Assembly (NCBI GenBank): GCA_016707895.1
Contig: JADJGV010000002.1
Location: 558,001-622,000 of the forward strand
Source: Myxococcales bacterium
GTDB lineage: Bacteria > Myxococcota_A > Polyangia > Haliangiales > Haliangiaceae
Length of the DNA: 64,000 nt
Reading direction: 5' to 3'
Notes under the pieces: generated by a model
What the model was told of the DNA's origin: nothing
The model's database searches: none
The model's input: only the letters and a program-made list of their open reading frames with translations
Shown: positions 1 through 7,871 of the stretch, piece after piece
How the letters are laid out: the number at the start of each line of letters is the position of its first letter
How positions within the stretch are numbered: position 1 is the stretch's first letter
Made by a program: the position numbers and the translations under genes

Positions 1-379
1 CGACCGCGCCGGTAGTGCGCGGCGCGGCGGCCGGCGGCGCGGGTGTGGCCGGGGAGGGCGCGGGCGGCGCGGCCTTGGCGGGTGGCGCGGCCTTGGCGGG
101 CGGGGCGGCCTTGGCGGGCGGCGTTGCCGGGGTCACCCGCGGCGTCGCGCCGACCGGCGCCGGGGTCGCGCCGCCGCCGACCAGCGCGTACCCCTTCTTC
201 ACCTTCTCGGCGATCAGCTTGTCGTACTCCTGCCGCGCCTTGTCGTCCGACGGGAACGCCTTGGTCGTCGCCTGGCCGGCGGTGCCGATCTTGCCCCACG
301 TGGTCGTGAAGCTCGATCCGCTCAGCTGGATGTCCCAGAACTTGTTCGACGTCCCCTCCGAGAACTCGTAGCGCGGCAT
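1..379 (-). CDS. WGR-domain protein, N-terminal part (cut by window edge)
   Basis: The ATG is at 379 and the frame stays open to the left edge (126 codons seen). Residues 1-70 form a WGR domain: it begins MPRYEFSEGTSNKFWDI, has the signature TTTWGKIGTAGQ, then an alternating-charge helix with KARQEYDKLIAEK and KKGY. After residue 75 comes an Ala/Pro/Lys linker with PAKAA repeated three times (near-identical 18-bp units at 67-120). WGR domains bind nucleic acid ends in PARP1-3 and also occur in bacterial HEAT-repeat and MolR-like proteins. Everything after the linker lies outside the window, so the full function is unknown. The gene starts 66 bp after the stop of the vault protein gene on the same strand, so co-transcription is likely. 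WGR call is confident; a PARP or other C-terminal domain is only a possibility. Confidence 0.85.
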   Translation of the reverse strand, partial: MPRYEFSEGTSNKFWDIQLSGSSFTTTWGKIGTAGQATTKAFPSDDKARQEYDKLIAEKVKKGYALVGGGATPAPVGATPRVTPATPPAKAAPPAKAAPPAKAAPPAPSPATPAPPAAAPRTTGAV

Positions 380-445
380 CGGTCCGACGGTACCGAACGC
401 CCGCGCGGCCAGCAATCGCCGGGCCGCGCCGTCACGTGCCCGCGG

Positions 446-2944
446 TCACGGCGTCAGCTGCGCGGGGTCGCCGTTGGCGCCGGCGCTGCGGTGCTTGACC
501 TTGTCGAGCAGGCCGGCCAGCGGCGTGCCGGCGAAGACCTTGTCGATCACGTCGACGACGGTCTTGCCGCCGACGAAGGCCTGCACGCTCATGGCCTCGG
601 CGACCTTGGCCAGGGTCTCGCGCGACGACAGCGCCAGCAGCGCCTCGCTGAAGCCGCCCTGGGCCGCGCCGAACCGCTTGACCACCGCGTCGACCTCGGC
701 GGCCAGCGCCTCGAGCGCCAGCACCTGGCGGGCGCGGGTGGCGGCCACGGACGCCTCCTCGGTGGCGCGCTGCCGCGCCAGGGCCGCCTGGTGGTCGACG
801 TCGACCGCGGCGTTGTGCGCGACCGCGGTGGCCTGGCGGGCCTTGGCCTCGTCGAGCTCGCCGTGGATCTGCGCCAGCGCCATGCGCATGCGCGCGCCGA
901 CCTGCTCGATCTCCAGCTCGGTCAGCTTGCGCTTGGTCTCGGCCTGGGCGTCGGCGGTCTCGCGCGCGATCTGCTCCTGGCGGCGGGTCACGTCGAGGCC
1001 GCGCTGCGCGCGCAAGAGCGTGATGTTCGACTGCACCGCCTCGTGCTGCGCGTGGTTGAGCAGCTCGGCGATCGCGTCGTCGTCGATCGCGACCTCGAGG
1101 ATCTCGACGTCGGTGATGCGCATGCCGTTCTCGGCGAAGCGCATGCCGGTGCGGGCGCCGCCGTCGCCGGCCTTGCCCAGCATCGTGTCGCGGATGATCT
1201 CGACCGACGCGCCGTAGAACGCCTCGATCGACACCTTCTTGATCGCGCCCTTCAGCACGCTGCGGACGTGGTCGCACAGGAACTTCACGTAGTTCTCGAC
1301 CTCGAACCACCGCGCCGGCTCGCCCTCGAAGTTGACCCGCATCGAGTACTCGAGCGTGACCGTGACGTGATCGGACGTCTCGACCACGCAGATGTCGCCG
1401 ACCTTGTTGTTGAGCACCCGCAGGAACACCGTCTCGATCAGCTTGTCGGTGGTCTTGGGCTTGCCGGTCGACAGCTGGATCACCTCGAGCGTCTCGTCGT
1501 AGCCGAGCAGCAGGTTGATCGGCCCTTGCTCGACGCGGCGACCGCCTTGCTTGTCGACCACCATCACCGCGTAGCCGACCCAGGTGTTGACCGACGGCAC
1601 GCCCTGGAACCGGGTGTCGAGCACGACGGTGCGCGGCTGGGTGAACTGGTTGGCGCGGTCGAGCACGTCGCCGGCCAGCGCCGCCGACGCCGCCGGCGCG
1701 CCCGCCACCTGCTGCGCCGCCGGGGCCTTCTTCTGCTGGCGCTGGATCTCGCTCTCCGACACCACGCCGGCGCGCCCGGCCGGCGCCGCGCTCTCGAGCT
1801 GGCGCAGCGAGCGGTTGTAGCCGAGCACGGCGTCGTTGCCGGGGTACCAGGTCTGGCACTCGCGGTCGGTCAGCACCCGGCGCACGATCACGTCGTCGAC
1901 CGGGTTGGGCAGGAGCATCGCCGGGCCCCGCACCATGCGGATCTCGCCGGTCTTGCGGTTCATCACGTAGCGGGCCTCGCCGGCCGGCACCGCCACCGCG
2001 AAGTGCTTGTCGCGCCCGTCGTAGCGGACGATCGAGTGCTCCTCGCGCGGGAAGTAGATCGCGGTCTCCTTGCCGGTGAGGAAGAACTCGTCGCCCTCGC
2101 GGTGGCTCTTGCCGCCCTCGGCGTAGGGCGCGATCACCTTGACGTGCAGGCCCTGGATCTCGTTGAGCTCGATGGCCTTGAACTTGCGGTGGCCGTCCAT
2201 CGCGATGAAGGTCTCGGTCGGTTCGGGGAACACCACCTGCGGGCCGCGCTCGTAGCGCTTCTTGCCGTTCTGCTCGACGAGGATGCAGTACTCGAGGCGC
2301 TCGAGCGTCAGCGCGTCGCGGACGTAGCTGCCGTGCTCGTCGGGCACCACGCCGACGCCGGTCGGCGGGATGTAGAACGACACGTCGGTGCCCTTGATGA
2401 TGAACAGCTTGCCGACGGTGAGCTCGGCCGGCGCGCGGGTGATCGGCTGGGTCGGGTCGGCGCCCTCGGCCGACGCCGGCTTGATCACCGCCTGGCCCCA
2501 GTGCTTGCGCGCCTCGTCCTCGTTGTAGACGCGGACCAGCAGGTACTGGTTCGAGCGCAGGTGGTGGCCGGGCACCAGCTTGACCATCTGCCCCGGCCAC
2601 AGCGGGAACGAGCACGGGCCGGTGATGTTGATCTTGCGGCCGACCTCGAGATCCGGCGACGGGAACACGCCGCCTGGCGGCGGGTGGTCGTTCTTCGCCG
2701 ACGGGTTCTTGAGCACGACGTAGTAGCCCTCGGGGGCGATCGCGATCTGCTGCACCGCCTGCTCGAGCCCGCATGGCTCGAAGCGCTTGTTCTCGGGGTT
2801 GAACACCACCGGCCGCTCCTGCGCGGTCGGGTTGATCACCGTCGGGCCGGTGTAGGTCTTGATGACGCCCTTGGTGACGTCCTGCATGTAGGCGTACTCG
2901 CTCGGCGCGAGCACGAGATCGCGCTTCTGGTTGCGCTCGTCCAT
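446..2944 (-). CDS. Major vault protein (MVP) homologue
   Basis: 832 residues, close to eukaryotic MVP (about 860-890), the sole shell protein of the vault ribonucleoprotein particle. Residues 10-490 hold MVP-type beta repeats, e.g. YCILVEQNGKKRYERGPQVVF (218-238, key G-x-K-RYERGP) and ARYVMNRKTGEIRMVRGP (324-341). Residues 490-620 match the SPFH-like shoulder: LSTGKPKT, VVETSDHVTVTLEY, an RSVLKGAIKKVSIEAF stretch and FAENGMRITDVEI line up with human MVP. Residues 622-755 are a long Ala/Glu/Arg helix (cap helix) and 756-832 a cap-ring-like end. The ATG at 2944 is chosen over the longer frame because homology starts there and GGGGGA lies 5 bases upstream. Homologues are known from some bacteria; whether this one assembles is not shown. 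A WGR gene follows immediately. Confidence 0.93.
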   Translation of the reverse strand: MDERNQKRDLVLAPSEYAYMQDVTKGVIKTYTGPTVINPTAQERPVVFNPENKRFEPCGLEQAVQQIAIAPEGYYVVLKNPSAKNDHPPPGGVFPSPDLEVGRKINITGPCSFPLWPGQMVKLVPGHHLRSNQYLLVRVYNEDEARKHWGQAVIKPASAEGADPTQPITRAPAELTVGKLFIIKGTDVSFYIPPTGVGVVPDEHGSYVRDALTLERLEYCILVEQNGKKRYERGPQVVFPEPTETFIAMDGHRKFKAIELNEIQGLHVKVIAPYAEGGKSHREGDEFFLTGKETAIYFPREEHSIVRYDGRDKHFAVAVPAGEARYVMNRKTGEIRMVRGPAMLLPNPVDDVIVRRVLTDRECQTWYPGNDAVLGYNRSLRQLESAAPAGRAGVVSESEIQRQQKKAPAAQQVAGAPAASAALAGDVLDRANQFTQPRTVVLDTRFQGVPSVNTWVGYAVMVVDKQGGRRVEQGPINLLLGYDETLEVIQLSTGKPKTTDKLIETVFLRVLNNKVGDICVVETSDHVTVTLEYSMRVNFEGEPARWFEVENYVKFLCDHVRSVLKGAIKKVSIEAFYGASVEIIRDTMLGKAGDGGARTGMRFAENGMRITDVEILEVAIDDDAIAELLNHAQHEAVQSNITLLRAQRGLDVTRRQEQIARETADAQAETKRKLTELEIEQVGARMRMALAQIHGELDEAKARQATAVAHNAAVDVDHQAALARQRATEEASVAATRARQVLALEALAAEVDAVVKRFGAAQGGFSEALLALSSRETLAKVAEAMSVQAFVGGKTVVDVIDKVFAGTPLAGLLDKVKHRSAGANGDPAQLTP

Positions 2945-3085
2945 GAAGTCCCCCGTGGTGGTGTCGACATCGTCGACGGAAAGCGGTCTGCCGCCACTGT
3001 CCCCGGGAGCGGCGTCCGGTGCAACCGCCCCGCCCCTGCGATGCCAGGCGGCGGCGCTTCGTCGCAGGCGCGGCGCGGTTGCATT

Positions 3086-3106
3086 ATGGTGTCCAATGTA
3101 CACCAT
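3086..3106. promoter_or_regulatory. Inverted repeat upstream of the MVP gene
   Basis: ATGGTGT and ACACCAT form a perfect 7-bp inverted repeat with a 7-base spacer, in an unusually AT-rich patch of the 211-bp gap between the MVP start (2944) and the stop of the upstream gene (3156). The position, 140-160 bp before the MVP ATG, fits an operator or a transcript hairpin. No convincing -35/-10 pair was settled on. Function is inferred from position only. Confidence 0.4.
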
Positions 3107-3155
3107 GAACACGAGCGCGCAAGGGGCCCCCGTTCGGCGACGAACCTCCTGCGAT

Positions 3156-4223
3156 TCAGCGCTCGACGATCGGCCGGGCGTTCTCGGGCAGGTCGAACAT
3201 GCCGACCGCCATCGCCGCGTCGCCGACCCGGCCGGTGACCACGCCGCAGAAGGTGCCGGTGTCGCGCTTGACCAGCGTGCCGGTGCTGCCGACCGCGACG
3301 AAGCGCAGCGTGTCGCCGTCGGCGGTGACCAGCGCGCCCGCGTAGACCGGCCGCTGGTCCAGATCGCTGCGCGCGATGTCGAGCAGCCGGCCGGTGACGC
3401 ACATCCGCTTGCCGCGCTCGGCCGCGCCGTCCTTGAGCGCCAGCGGCAGCGAGGTCGCGGGCTCGGCGACGTGGAAGTCGGCCCAGGCCGCGCGGCCGCT
3501 GGCGTAGCGCGCGAGCAGCCACGCGCCGTCGGCGACCGCGCCCTCGTCGAGCCGATCGCGGATCACCGCGGCGGCCGCGGCCAGGCTCGGCGCGGTCAGC
3601 ACCGCCTCCTCGAGCGGCGGCGGGGCGTCGATGACGTCGGCGTCGATCGCCGGCTCGTCCGGCTCGCTGGCGGCGATCGCCACCACCGGCGCGGGCGGCG
3701 GCGGCGGGCTGGGCCGCGGCGTGCGCTCGGGCGTGAGCGCGACCCACACCGCGATGCCGACGGGCACCGACGCGATCGCCGCCACGCCCACCAGCTGCGC
3801 GCGTCGCCGCGGCGGCGATGACGAGGGCTTCGCCGCGGGCTTGGCGGCGCTGGACTTCGCCGCGGCGCCGCGTCGGCCGGGCTCCTGCCGGCGCCGCAGG
3901 CTCGCGTCGGTGCGCCGCGGCCCCTCGACGGTCAGTGTCCGCCCCAGCGCGACGCCGAGGCCGTCGATCACCCGGCCCCACTGGTAGTCGTTGGGCTCGT
4001 CGTCGCCCGCGCCCAGCCGGTCGCGCACCACGCCAGCGGCGTCGACCGTGCACCGCCCGATCTGCTCCAGGCCGCGCCGGCCGAGCGCGAACACGGCGAC
4101 CGCGCCGTCGGCACAGGTCACCGACCAGGTGAACGCGTCGCGCAGCCGCCCGGCCTCGGCGCTCGGGCGCACGTCACGCACCATGCCGCTGGTCAGGTCC
4201 AGCTCGAACGCGACCTGGGTCAC
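3156..4223 (-). CDS. Hypothetical single-pass membrane protein
   Basis: 355 residues with a GTG start. Residues 1-105 are a compact soluble region, 106-141 a basic Arg/Lys/Ala/Ser/Pro linker, 143-163 one transmembrane helix, 165-210 a Pro/Ala/Asp linker, and 215-355 a C-terminal domain that probably faces the periplasm. The layout (cytoplasmic domain, basic linker, one helix, Pro-rich spacer, outer domain) is common in myxobacterial envelope proteins. I do not recognise either domain. It lies upstream of the MVP gene on the same strand, but the 211-bp gap with an inverted repeat suggests a separate transcript. Confidence 0.75.
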   Translation of the reverse strand: MTQVAFELDLTSGMVRDVRPSAEAGRLRDAFTWSVTCADGAVAVFALGRRGLEQIGRCTVDAAGVVRDRLGAGDDEPNDYQWGRVIDGLGVALGRTLTVEGPRRTDASLRRRQEPGRRGAAAKSSAAKPAAKPSSSPPRRRAQLVGVAAIASVPVGIAVWVALTPERTPRPSPPPPPAPVVAIAASEPDEPAIDADVIDAPPPLEEAVLTAPSLAAAAAVIRDRLDEGAVADGAWLLARYASGRAAWADFHVAEPATSLPLALKDGAAERGKRMCVTGRLLDIARSDLDQRPVYAGALVTADGDTLRFVAVGSTGTLVKRDTGTFCGVVTGRVGDAAMAVGMFDLPENARPIVER

Positions 4224-4295
4224 CGCCCGATGCTACACGACGGAACCCGCGCCTGAGCCGCCCTCCGCGGCCGCGCCGCCGCTACCGTGCGCGCC

Positions 4296-4679
4296 ATGCG
4301 CTACCCGTTCCTGTCCGACGCGTGGTTCACCCAGGTCGACGCGCTGATCGCCGCCGCCGGTGACCTCGACCTGCCGCCGGCGATCAAGGCGGCCAAGATC
4401 AACGTGACGATCGCCACCGCCGCCGGCGACACCCAGGTGTTCCTGCAGGACGGCGTGTTCGTCCGCGGCCACCAGCCCGCCACCACCGCGATCACGCTGG
4501 GCGCCGACCTGGCCCGCAAGATCTTCGTCGACGCCGACGCCGCGGCGGGCATCGCCGCGTTCCTGGCCGGTGAGATCAAGGTCGACGGCGACCTGGCCCA
4601 GCTGGTCGCGATGCAGACCGTCGAGCCCAGCCCCGCGCAGCTCCGGCTGACCCAGCAGATCGCCGCGATCACCGCGTAG
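4296..4679 (+). CDS. SCP2 sterol-binding-fold protein
   Basis: 127 residues, the size of a lone SCP2 domain. The start region MRYPFLSDAWF, the phrase VTIATAAGDTQVFLQDG, the central TTAITLGADLARKIF and the C-terminal AAFLAGEIKVDGDLAQLVAMQ follow the SCP2 pattern, including the G-x-(I/V)-x-V-x-G-D strand-helix junction. SCP2 domains bind lipids or acyl-CoA in a hydrophobic tunnel. An in-frame GTG nine bases upstream (4287) is possible, but the ATG gives the standard N-terminus. It stands alone between two minus-strand genes, so the ligand cannot be guessed. Confidence 0.82.
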   Translation: MRYPFLSDAWFTQVDALIAAAGDLDLPPAIKAAKINVTIATAAGDTQVFLQDGVFVRGHQPATTAITLGADLARKIFVDADAAAGIAAFLAGEIKVDGDLAQLVAMQTVEPSPAQLRLTQQIAAITA

Positions 4680-4700
4680 CGCGAGCCGCCGCGCGTCGAT

Positions 4701-5699
4701 TCACCGCCAGCCACCGAAGCCGCCGCCGCCGGGCGACACCGTCACCGGCCGCACCGGGATCGTGACGCTGGTCGAGCCGGCGATGTTCTGGACCGTCAGC
4801 GTCGCGTCGTAGCTCGCGTACCAGGCGCGGCAGGTGGTCGGCATCGTGAACGCGAAGGTGGTGGCGCTGGTCGTCGTGAGCGACACCGTCTGCGACGCGC
4901 AGCCGGGGACGTCGAGCCGGGCGCTCGCGCTGTCGGGCGCGGTGTACGCGTCGCGGAAGGCCAGCGTCACGGTGCTGGGCACCGAGGTCACCTGCGCCGG
5001 CGTCATCGTCGACAGCACCGGGCGATCGATGAGGTCGACGCCCACCGCGCCCCAGCCGTAGCGGTTGCGGATCCACAGCGTGTAGTGCCCGGCGATGTTG
5101 TCGCGGACCCACAGGTCGATGATGCCCTCGTAGGCGTTCATGTAGCCGACCGAGGTGCTCAGCCCCCAGAACGTCGTGTACTCGTAGTTGTCGAGGTTGT
5201 CGGCGCGCACCCGCATCAAGCGGCGGAAGTCGGTCGACGGCACCGACGGATCGATCACCGGGTGGCGGTACGACGGATCGCGGAAGCGCGGCACCGCGGC
5301 GATCGGATCGCGCACCGGGATGGTCCACGACGCGCAGCTCTCGCCCCGCGGGCACACCGCGAGGATCAGGTTGCCGCCGTGGCGCAGCGGCGGCACCTGG
5401 AAGCCCATGCTCGAGGAGCTCCAGCCGGCGGTGCTCAGCCATCCGTCACCGGCGACGTGCCAGGCGCCGTCCCACAGCGCGTAGCGGGTGACGTCGGCGG
5501 CGAGCGTATAGCCGGTGGTCGTCGGCAGCGACAGGTTGGACCCATAGACGGTGATGGTCTGGTAGCTGCCGGGGCCGTCGGGGTAGGCGACCAGGCCGCG
5601 GGGCGAGCTGTCGGTGATGACCGGCGGCGCGGCGTGGGCGACGGCGGGGAGGGCGGCGGCCGCGGTGGCCACCAGCAGGGCGAGGGTGAGCTGCTTCAT
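4701..5699 (-). CDS. Secreted protein of unknown function
   Basis: 332 residues with a clear Sec signal (MKQLTLALLVATAAAA, cleavage near AHA-AP at 23). The mature part is rich in Thr, Ser, Val and aromatic residues and looks like two or three beta-sandwich (IPT/Ig-like) modules; VITDSSPRGLVAYPDGPGSY and the repeated ITVYGSN / LTVQNIAGS phrases resemble IPT/TIG folds. It ends in a Gly-rich tail (GGGGFGGWR). The ATG at 5699 is chosen for the signal peptide. It lies 41 bp after the Rieske gene on the same strand and may be the last gene of that run. I cannot assign a function. Confidence 0.78.
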   Translation of the reverse strand: MKQLTLALLVATAAAALPAVAHAAPPVITDSSPRGLVAYPDGPGSYQTITVYGSNLSLPTTTGYTLAADVTRYALWDGAWHVAGDGWLSTAGWSSSSMGFQVPPLRHGGNLILAVCPRGESCASWTIPVRDPIAAVPRFRDPSYRHPVIDPSVPSTDFRRLMRVRADNLDNYEYTTFWGLSTSVGYMNAYEGIIDLWVRDNIAGHYTLWIRNRYGWGAVGVDLIDRPVLSTMTPAQVTSVPSTVTLAFRDAYTAPDSASARLDVPGCASQTVSLTTTSATTFAFTMPTTCRAWYASYDATLTVQNIAGSTSVTIPVRPVTVSPGGGGFGGWR

Positions 5700-5740
5700 G
5701 CCCCGGTCGAGCCCGCCCAGCGGGGATGTGAGCGTGGGCG

Positions 5741-6052
5741 CTACACCAATTCGATCCACACGTCGCCGTCGATCACCCGGGCCCGGTAGCGGCGCAGCGT
5801 GAGCGACCGATCGTGGCGGCAGGCGCCGGTGCGCAGGTCGAAGACGTAGCCGTGGCCGGGGCAGGTCAGGCAGCCGTCGGCGACCTCGCCGCCGTCGAGG
5901 CCGACGTCCTCGTGCGGGCAGACGCCCGCGGTGGCGACCACCTCGCCGGCGATCACCCCGGCCATCACTGGCCAGGTCACGCCGGCGACGGTGAACGCGC
6001 GCAGGTCGTCGATCGGCAGCTCGGCCAGCGCGCCCAGCCGCACCCGCAGCAC
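5741..6052 (-). CDS. Rieske [2Fe-2S] ferredoxin-like protein
   Basis: 103 residues, the size of a free-standing Rieske ferredoxin. The cluster-binding motifs are intact: C-P-H (C45, H47) and C-P-G-H (C64, H67) with the usual 16-residue spacing, followed by GYVFDLRTG. Such proteins pass electrons to oxygenases or act as small NirD-like subunits. The GTG at 6052 shares one base with the stop of the permease gene upstream, so the two are likely translationally coupled. No oxygenase or nitrite reductase is next to it; its neighbours are peptide-transporter permeases, which is an unusual pairing. Confidence 0.88.
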   Translation of the reverse strand: MLRVRLGALAELPIDDLRAFTVAGVTWPVMAGVIAGEVVATAGVCPHEDVGLDGGEVADGCLTCPGHGYVFDLRTGACRHDRSLTLRRYRARVIDGDVWIELV

Positions 6053-6897
6053 TAGGCGCGCCCCCGCTGGCGCGGATCGAGCCGATCGCGCAGGCCGTCG
6101 CCGAGCAGGTTGGCGGCCAGCACCACCCACGCGATCGCCGCGCCGGCGGCCAGCGCGTAGTGGCGGAAGCCCGGCTTCCACAGGAACGACGTGCCCTGCT
6201 CGAGCATCGCGCCCCAGGTGTGATCGACCTGCGGCCCGAGGCCAAGGAACGACAGCGACGCCTCGGCGGCGATCACGTTGCCGAAGGAGAGCGACACCTG
6301 CACCAGGATCGGCGCGATCAGGTTGGGCGCGATGTGGCGGAACAAGATCCGCGGCGTCGACGCGCCCAGCGCCCGCGCCGCCATGACGTAGTCGCGCTCG
6401 CGCAGGGACAGCACCTGGCCGCGGGCGACCCGTGCGTAGCCGACCCAGCCGTTGGCGCACAGCGCCGCGATGAACAGCGGCAGCCCCGGTCGCGCCACCA
6501 CCGCGACGATCGCGATGTTGAGGAGCAGGCCGGGGAACGCCAGGAAGATGTCGACGACCCGCATGATCGCCTCGTCGACGAAGCCGCGCGCGTAGCCGGC
6601 GACCATGCCGATGGTCACGCCGATCGTCGCGCTGATGCCGACCACGATCGTCGACAGCAGCAGCGCCTCGCGGGCGCCGTGCAGCAGCTGCGACAGCGTG
6701 TCGACGCCGCTCTTGTCGGTGCCCAGCCAGTGCGACCACGACATCGGCGCGTACATGTGATCGAGGTCCATCGCGCGCGTGCCCACCGGGTACGGCGCGA
6801 TCAGCGGGCCGAACACGCCGAGCAGCACGAACACCGCGACCATGATCGCGCCGACCCAGACGCTGGGTGACCACCGCCCCGGCTGCCACGCCCTCAT
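6052..6897 (-). CDS. ABC transporter permease, DppC/OppC type
   Basis: 281 residues. The N-terminus has one membrane helix (VGAIMVAVFVLLGVFGPLIA) followed by the OppC_N-type region with HWLGTDKSGVDTLSQ, typical of DppC/OppC. The binding-protein-dependent transport domain follows, with the EAA loop seen as AARALGASTPRILFRHIAPN about residues 190-210 and SFLGLGPQ later. It would form a dipeptide/oligopeptide/nickel-type channel with the DppB-like protein encoded just upstream; ATGA at 6894-6897 overlaps the stop of that gene. No ATPase or solute-binding protein gene is in the window. Confidence 0.92.
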   Translation of the reverse strand: MRAWQPGRWSPSVWVGAIMVAVFVLLGVFGPLIAPYPVGTRAMDLDHMYAPMSWSHWLGTDKSGVDTLSQLLHGAREALLLSTIVVGISATIGVTIGMVAGYARGFVDEAIMRVVDIFLAFPGLLLNIAIVAVVARPGLPLFIAALCANGWVGYARVARGQVLSLRERDYVMAARALGASTPRILFRHIAPNLIAPILVQVSLSFGNVIAAEASLSFLGLGPQVDHTWGAMLEQGTSFLWKPGFRHYALAAGAAIAWVVLAANLLGDGLRDRLDPRQRGRA

Positions 6898-7829
6898 GCG
6901 CGCCGCACCCGCGGGTCGATCAGGCCGTAGGCCACGTCGACGGCGATGTTGACCAGCACGTAGCTGGCGGCGATCACCAGCACGCAGCCCTGCACGACGG
7001 GGTAGTTGCGCTCGCGGATCGCCGCCAGGAGCAGCGAGCCCAGGCCCGGCCGGGCGAACACGTTCTCGATGATGATCGAGCCCGACAAGAGGCTGCCGAA
7101 CTGCAGACCGGCCACCGTGACCACCGGCATGATCGCGTTGCGCAGCGCGTGCTTCCAGACGACGACGCGCTCGGGCAGGCCCTTGGCCCGCGCGGTGCGC
7201 AGGTAGTCCTCGCCCAGCACCTCGACCATCGCCGAGCGGGTCATGCGCGCCAGCATCGCCATCAGGTGGGTGCCGACCGCGAACGCCGGCAGGATGATCG
7301 CCGTCGGGCCGACCTCGAACGGCCCCGGCAGCCAGCCCAGATCGACGAAGAACCACAGGAGCAGCAGCGGCCCCAGCAGCATGTTGGGGATCGCGATGCC
7401 CGACAGCGCGCCGATCGCCGCCAGCGTGTCGAACCAGGTGCCGCGCCGCAGCGCCGCGTAGATGCCCAGCGGCAGCGCCATCATGATCGCGAACCCCAGC
7501 CCGACCAGCGCCAGCGCGACGGTGTGCGGGAACGCGTCGCCGATCAGCGCCGCGACGGTCGGCTTGCCCTTGGGATCGGGGCACTGGTGGCCGAGCGTGC
7601 GGTCGGCGACGTTGCCGAGGAAGTTCCAGAACTGCTCGGGCATCGACACGTCGAGGCCCATGCACTGCTCGATCTTCTGCCGCTGCTCGGGCGTGGCCTC
7701 GCCCCCCGCCAGCTGATCGACCGGGTCGCCGGGGATCACGTGCAGGAACAGGAACACCAGGATCGACACCCCCAGGAGCGACAGGAGGCCCAGACCCAGG
7801 CGGCGGAGGATGAATGCGCCGAGCGGCAC
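6894..7829 (-). CDS. ABC transporter permease, DppB/OppB type
   Basis: 311 residues with a GTG start. The N-terminal helix and the phrase FLHVIPGDPVDQLAG are the classic DppB/OppB opening. Several membrane helices follow, then the EAA loop (YLRTARAKGLPERVVVWKHALRNA) and the characteristic IIIENVFARPGLGSLLLAAI and VAYGLIDPRVRRA ends. It pairs with the DppC-type permease whose start overlaps its stop by four bases. It sits 42 bp after the GAF-domain gene. Substrate cannot be inferred without the binding protein. Confidence 0.93.
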   Translation of the reverse strand: MPLGAFILRRLGLGLLSLLGVSILVFLFLHVIPGDPVDQLAGGEATPEQRQKIEQCMGLDVSMPEQFWNFLGNVADRTLGHQCPDPKGKPTVAALIGDAFPHTVALALVGLGFAIMMALPLGIYAALRRGTWFDTLAAIGALSGIAIPNMLLGPLLLLWFFVDLGWLPGPFEVGPTAIILPAFAVGTHLMAMLARMTRSAMVEVLGEDYLRTARAKGLPERVVVWKHALRNAIMPVVTVAGLQFGSLLSGSIIIENVFARPGLGSLLLAAIRERNYPVVQGCVLVIAASYVLVNIAVDVAYGLIDPRVRRA

Positions 7830-7871
7830 GAGCCCGTCGAGGGTACGCGCGCGCCCGGGCGGTGTCGATCG

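Noticed and set aside
491..3238. A 915-codon open frame on the plus strand opposite the vault gene
   Set aside because: Long open antisense frames are expected at this GC content; the translation is Arg/Ala/His-rich without any fold-like pattern, while the minus strand codes for an intact MVP.
5741..6889. A 382-residue version of the Rieske protein
   Set aside because: The upstream two-thirds overlap the DppC permease in another frame and look like noise. The GTG at 6052 gives a normal Rieske ferredoxin.
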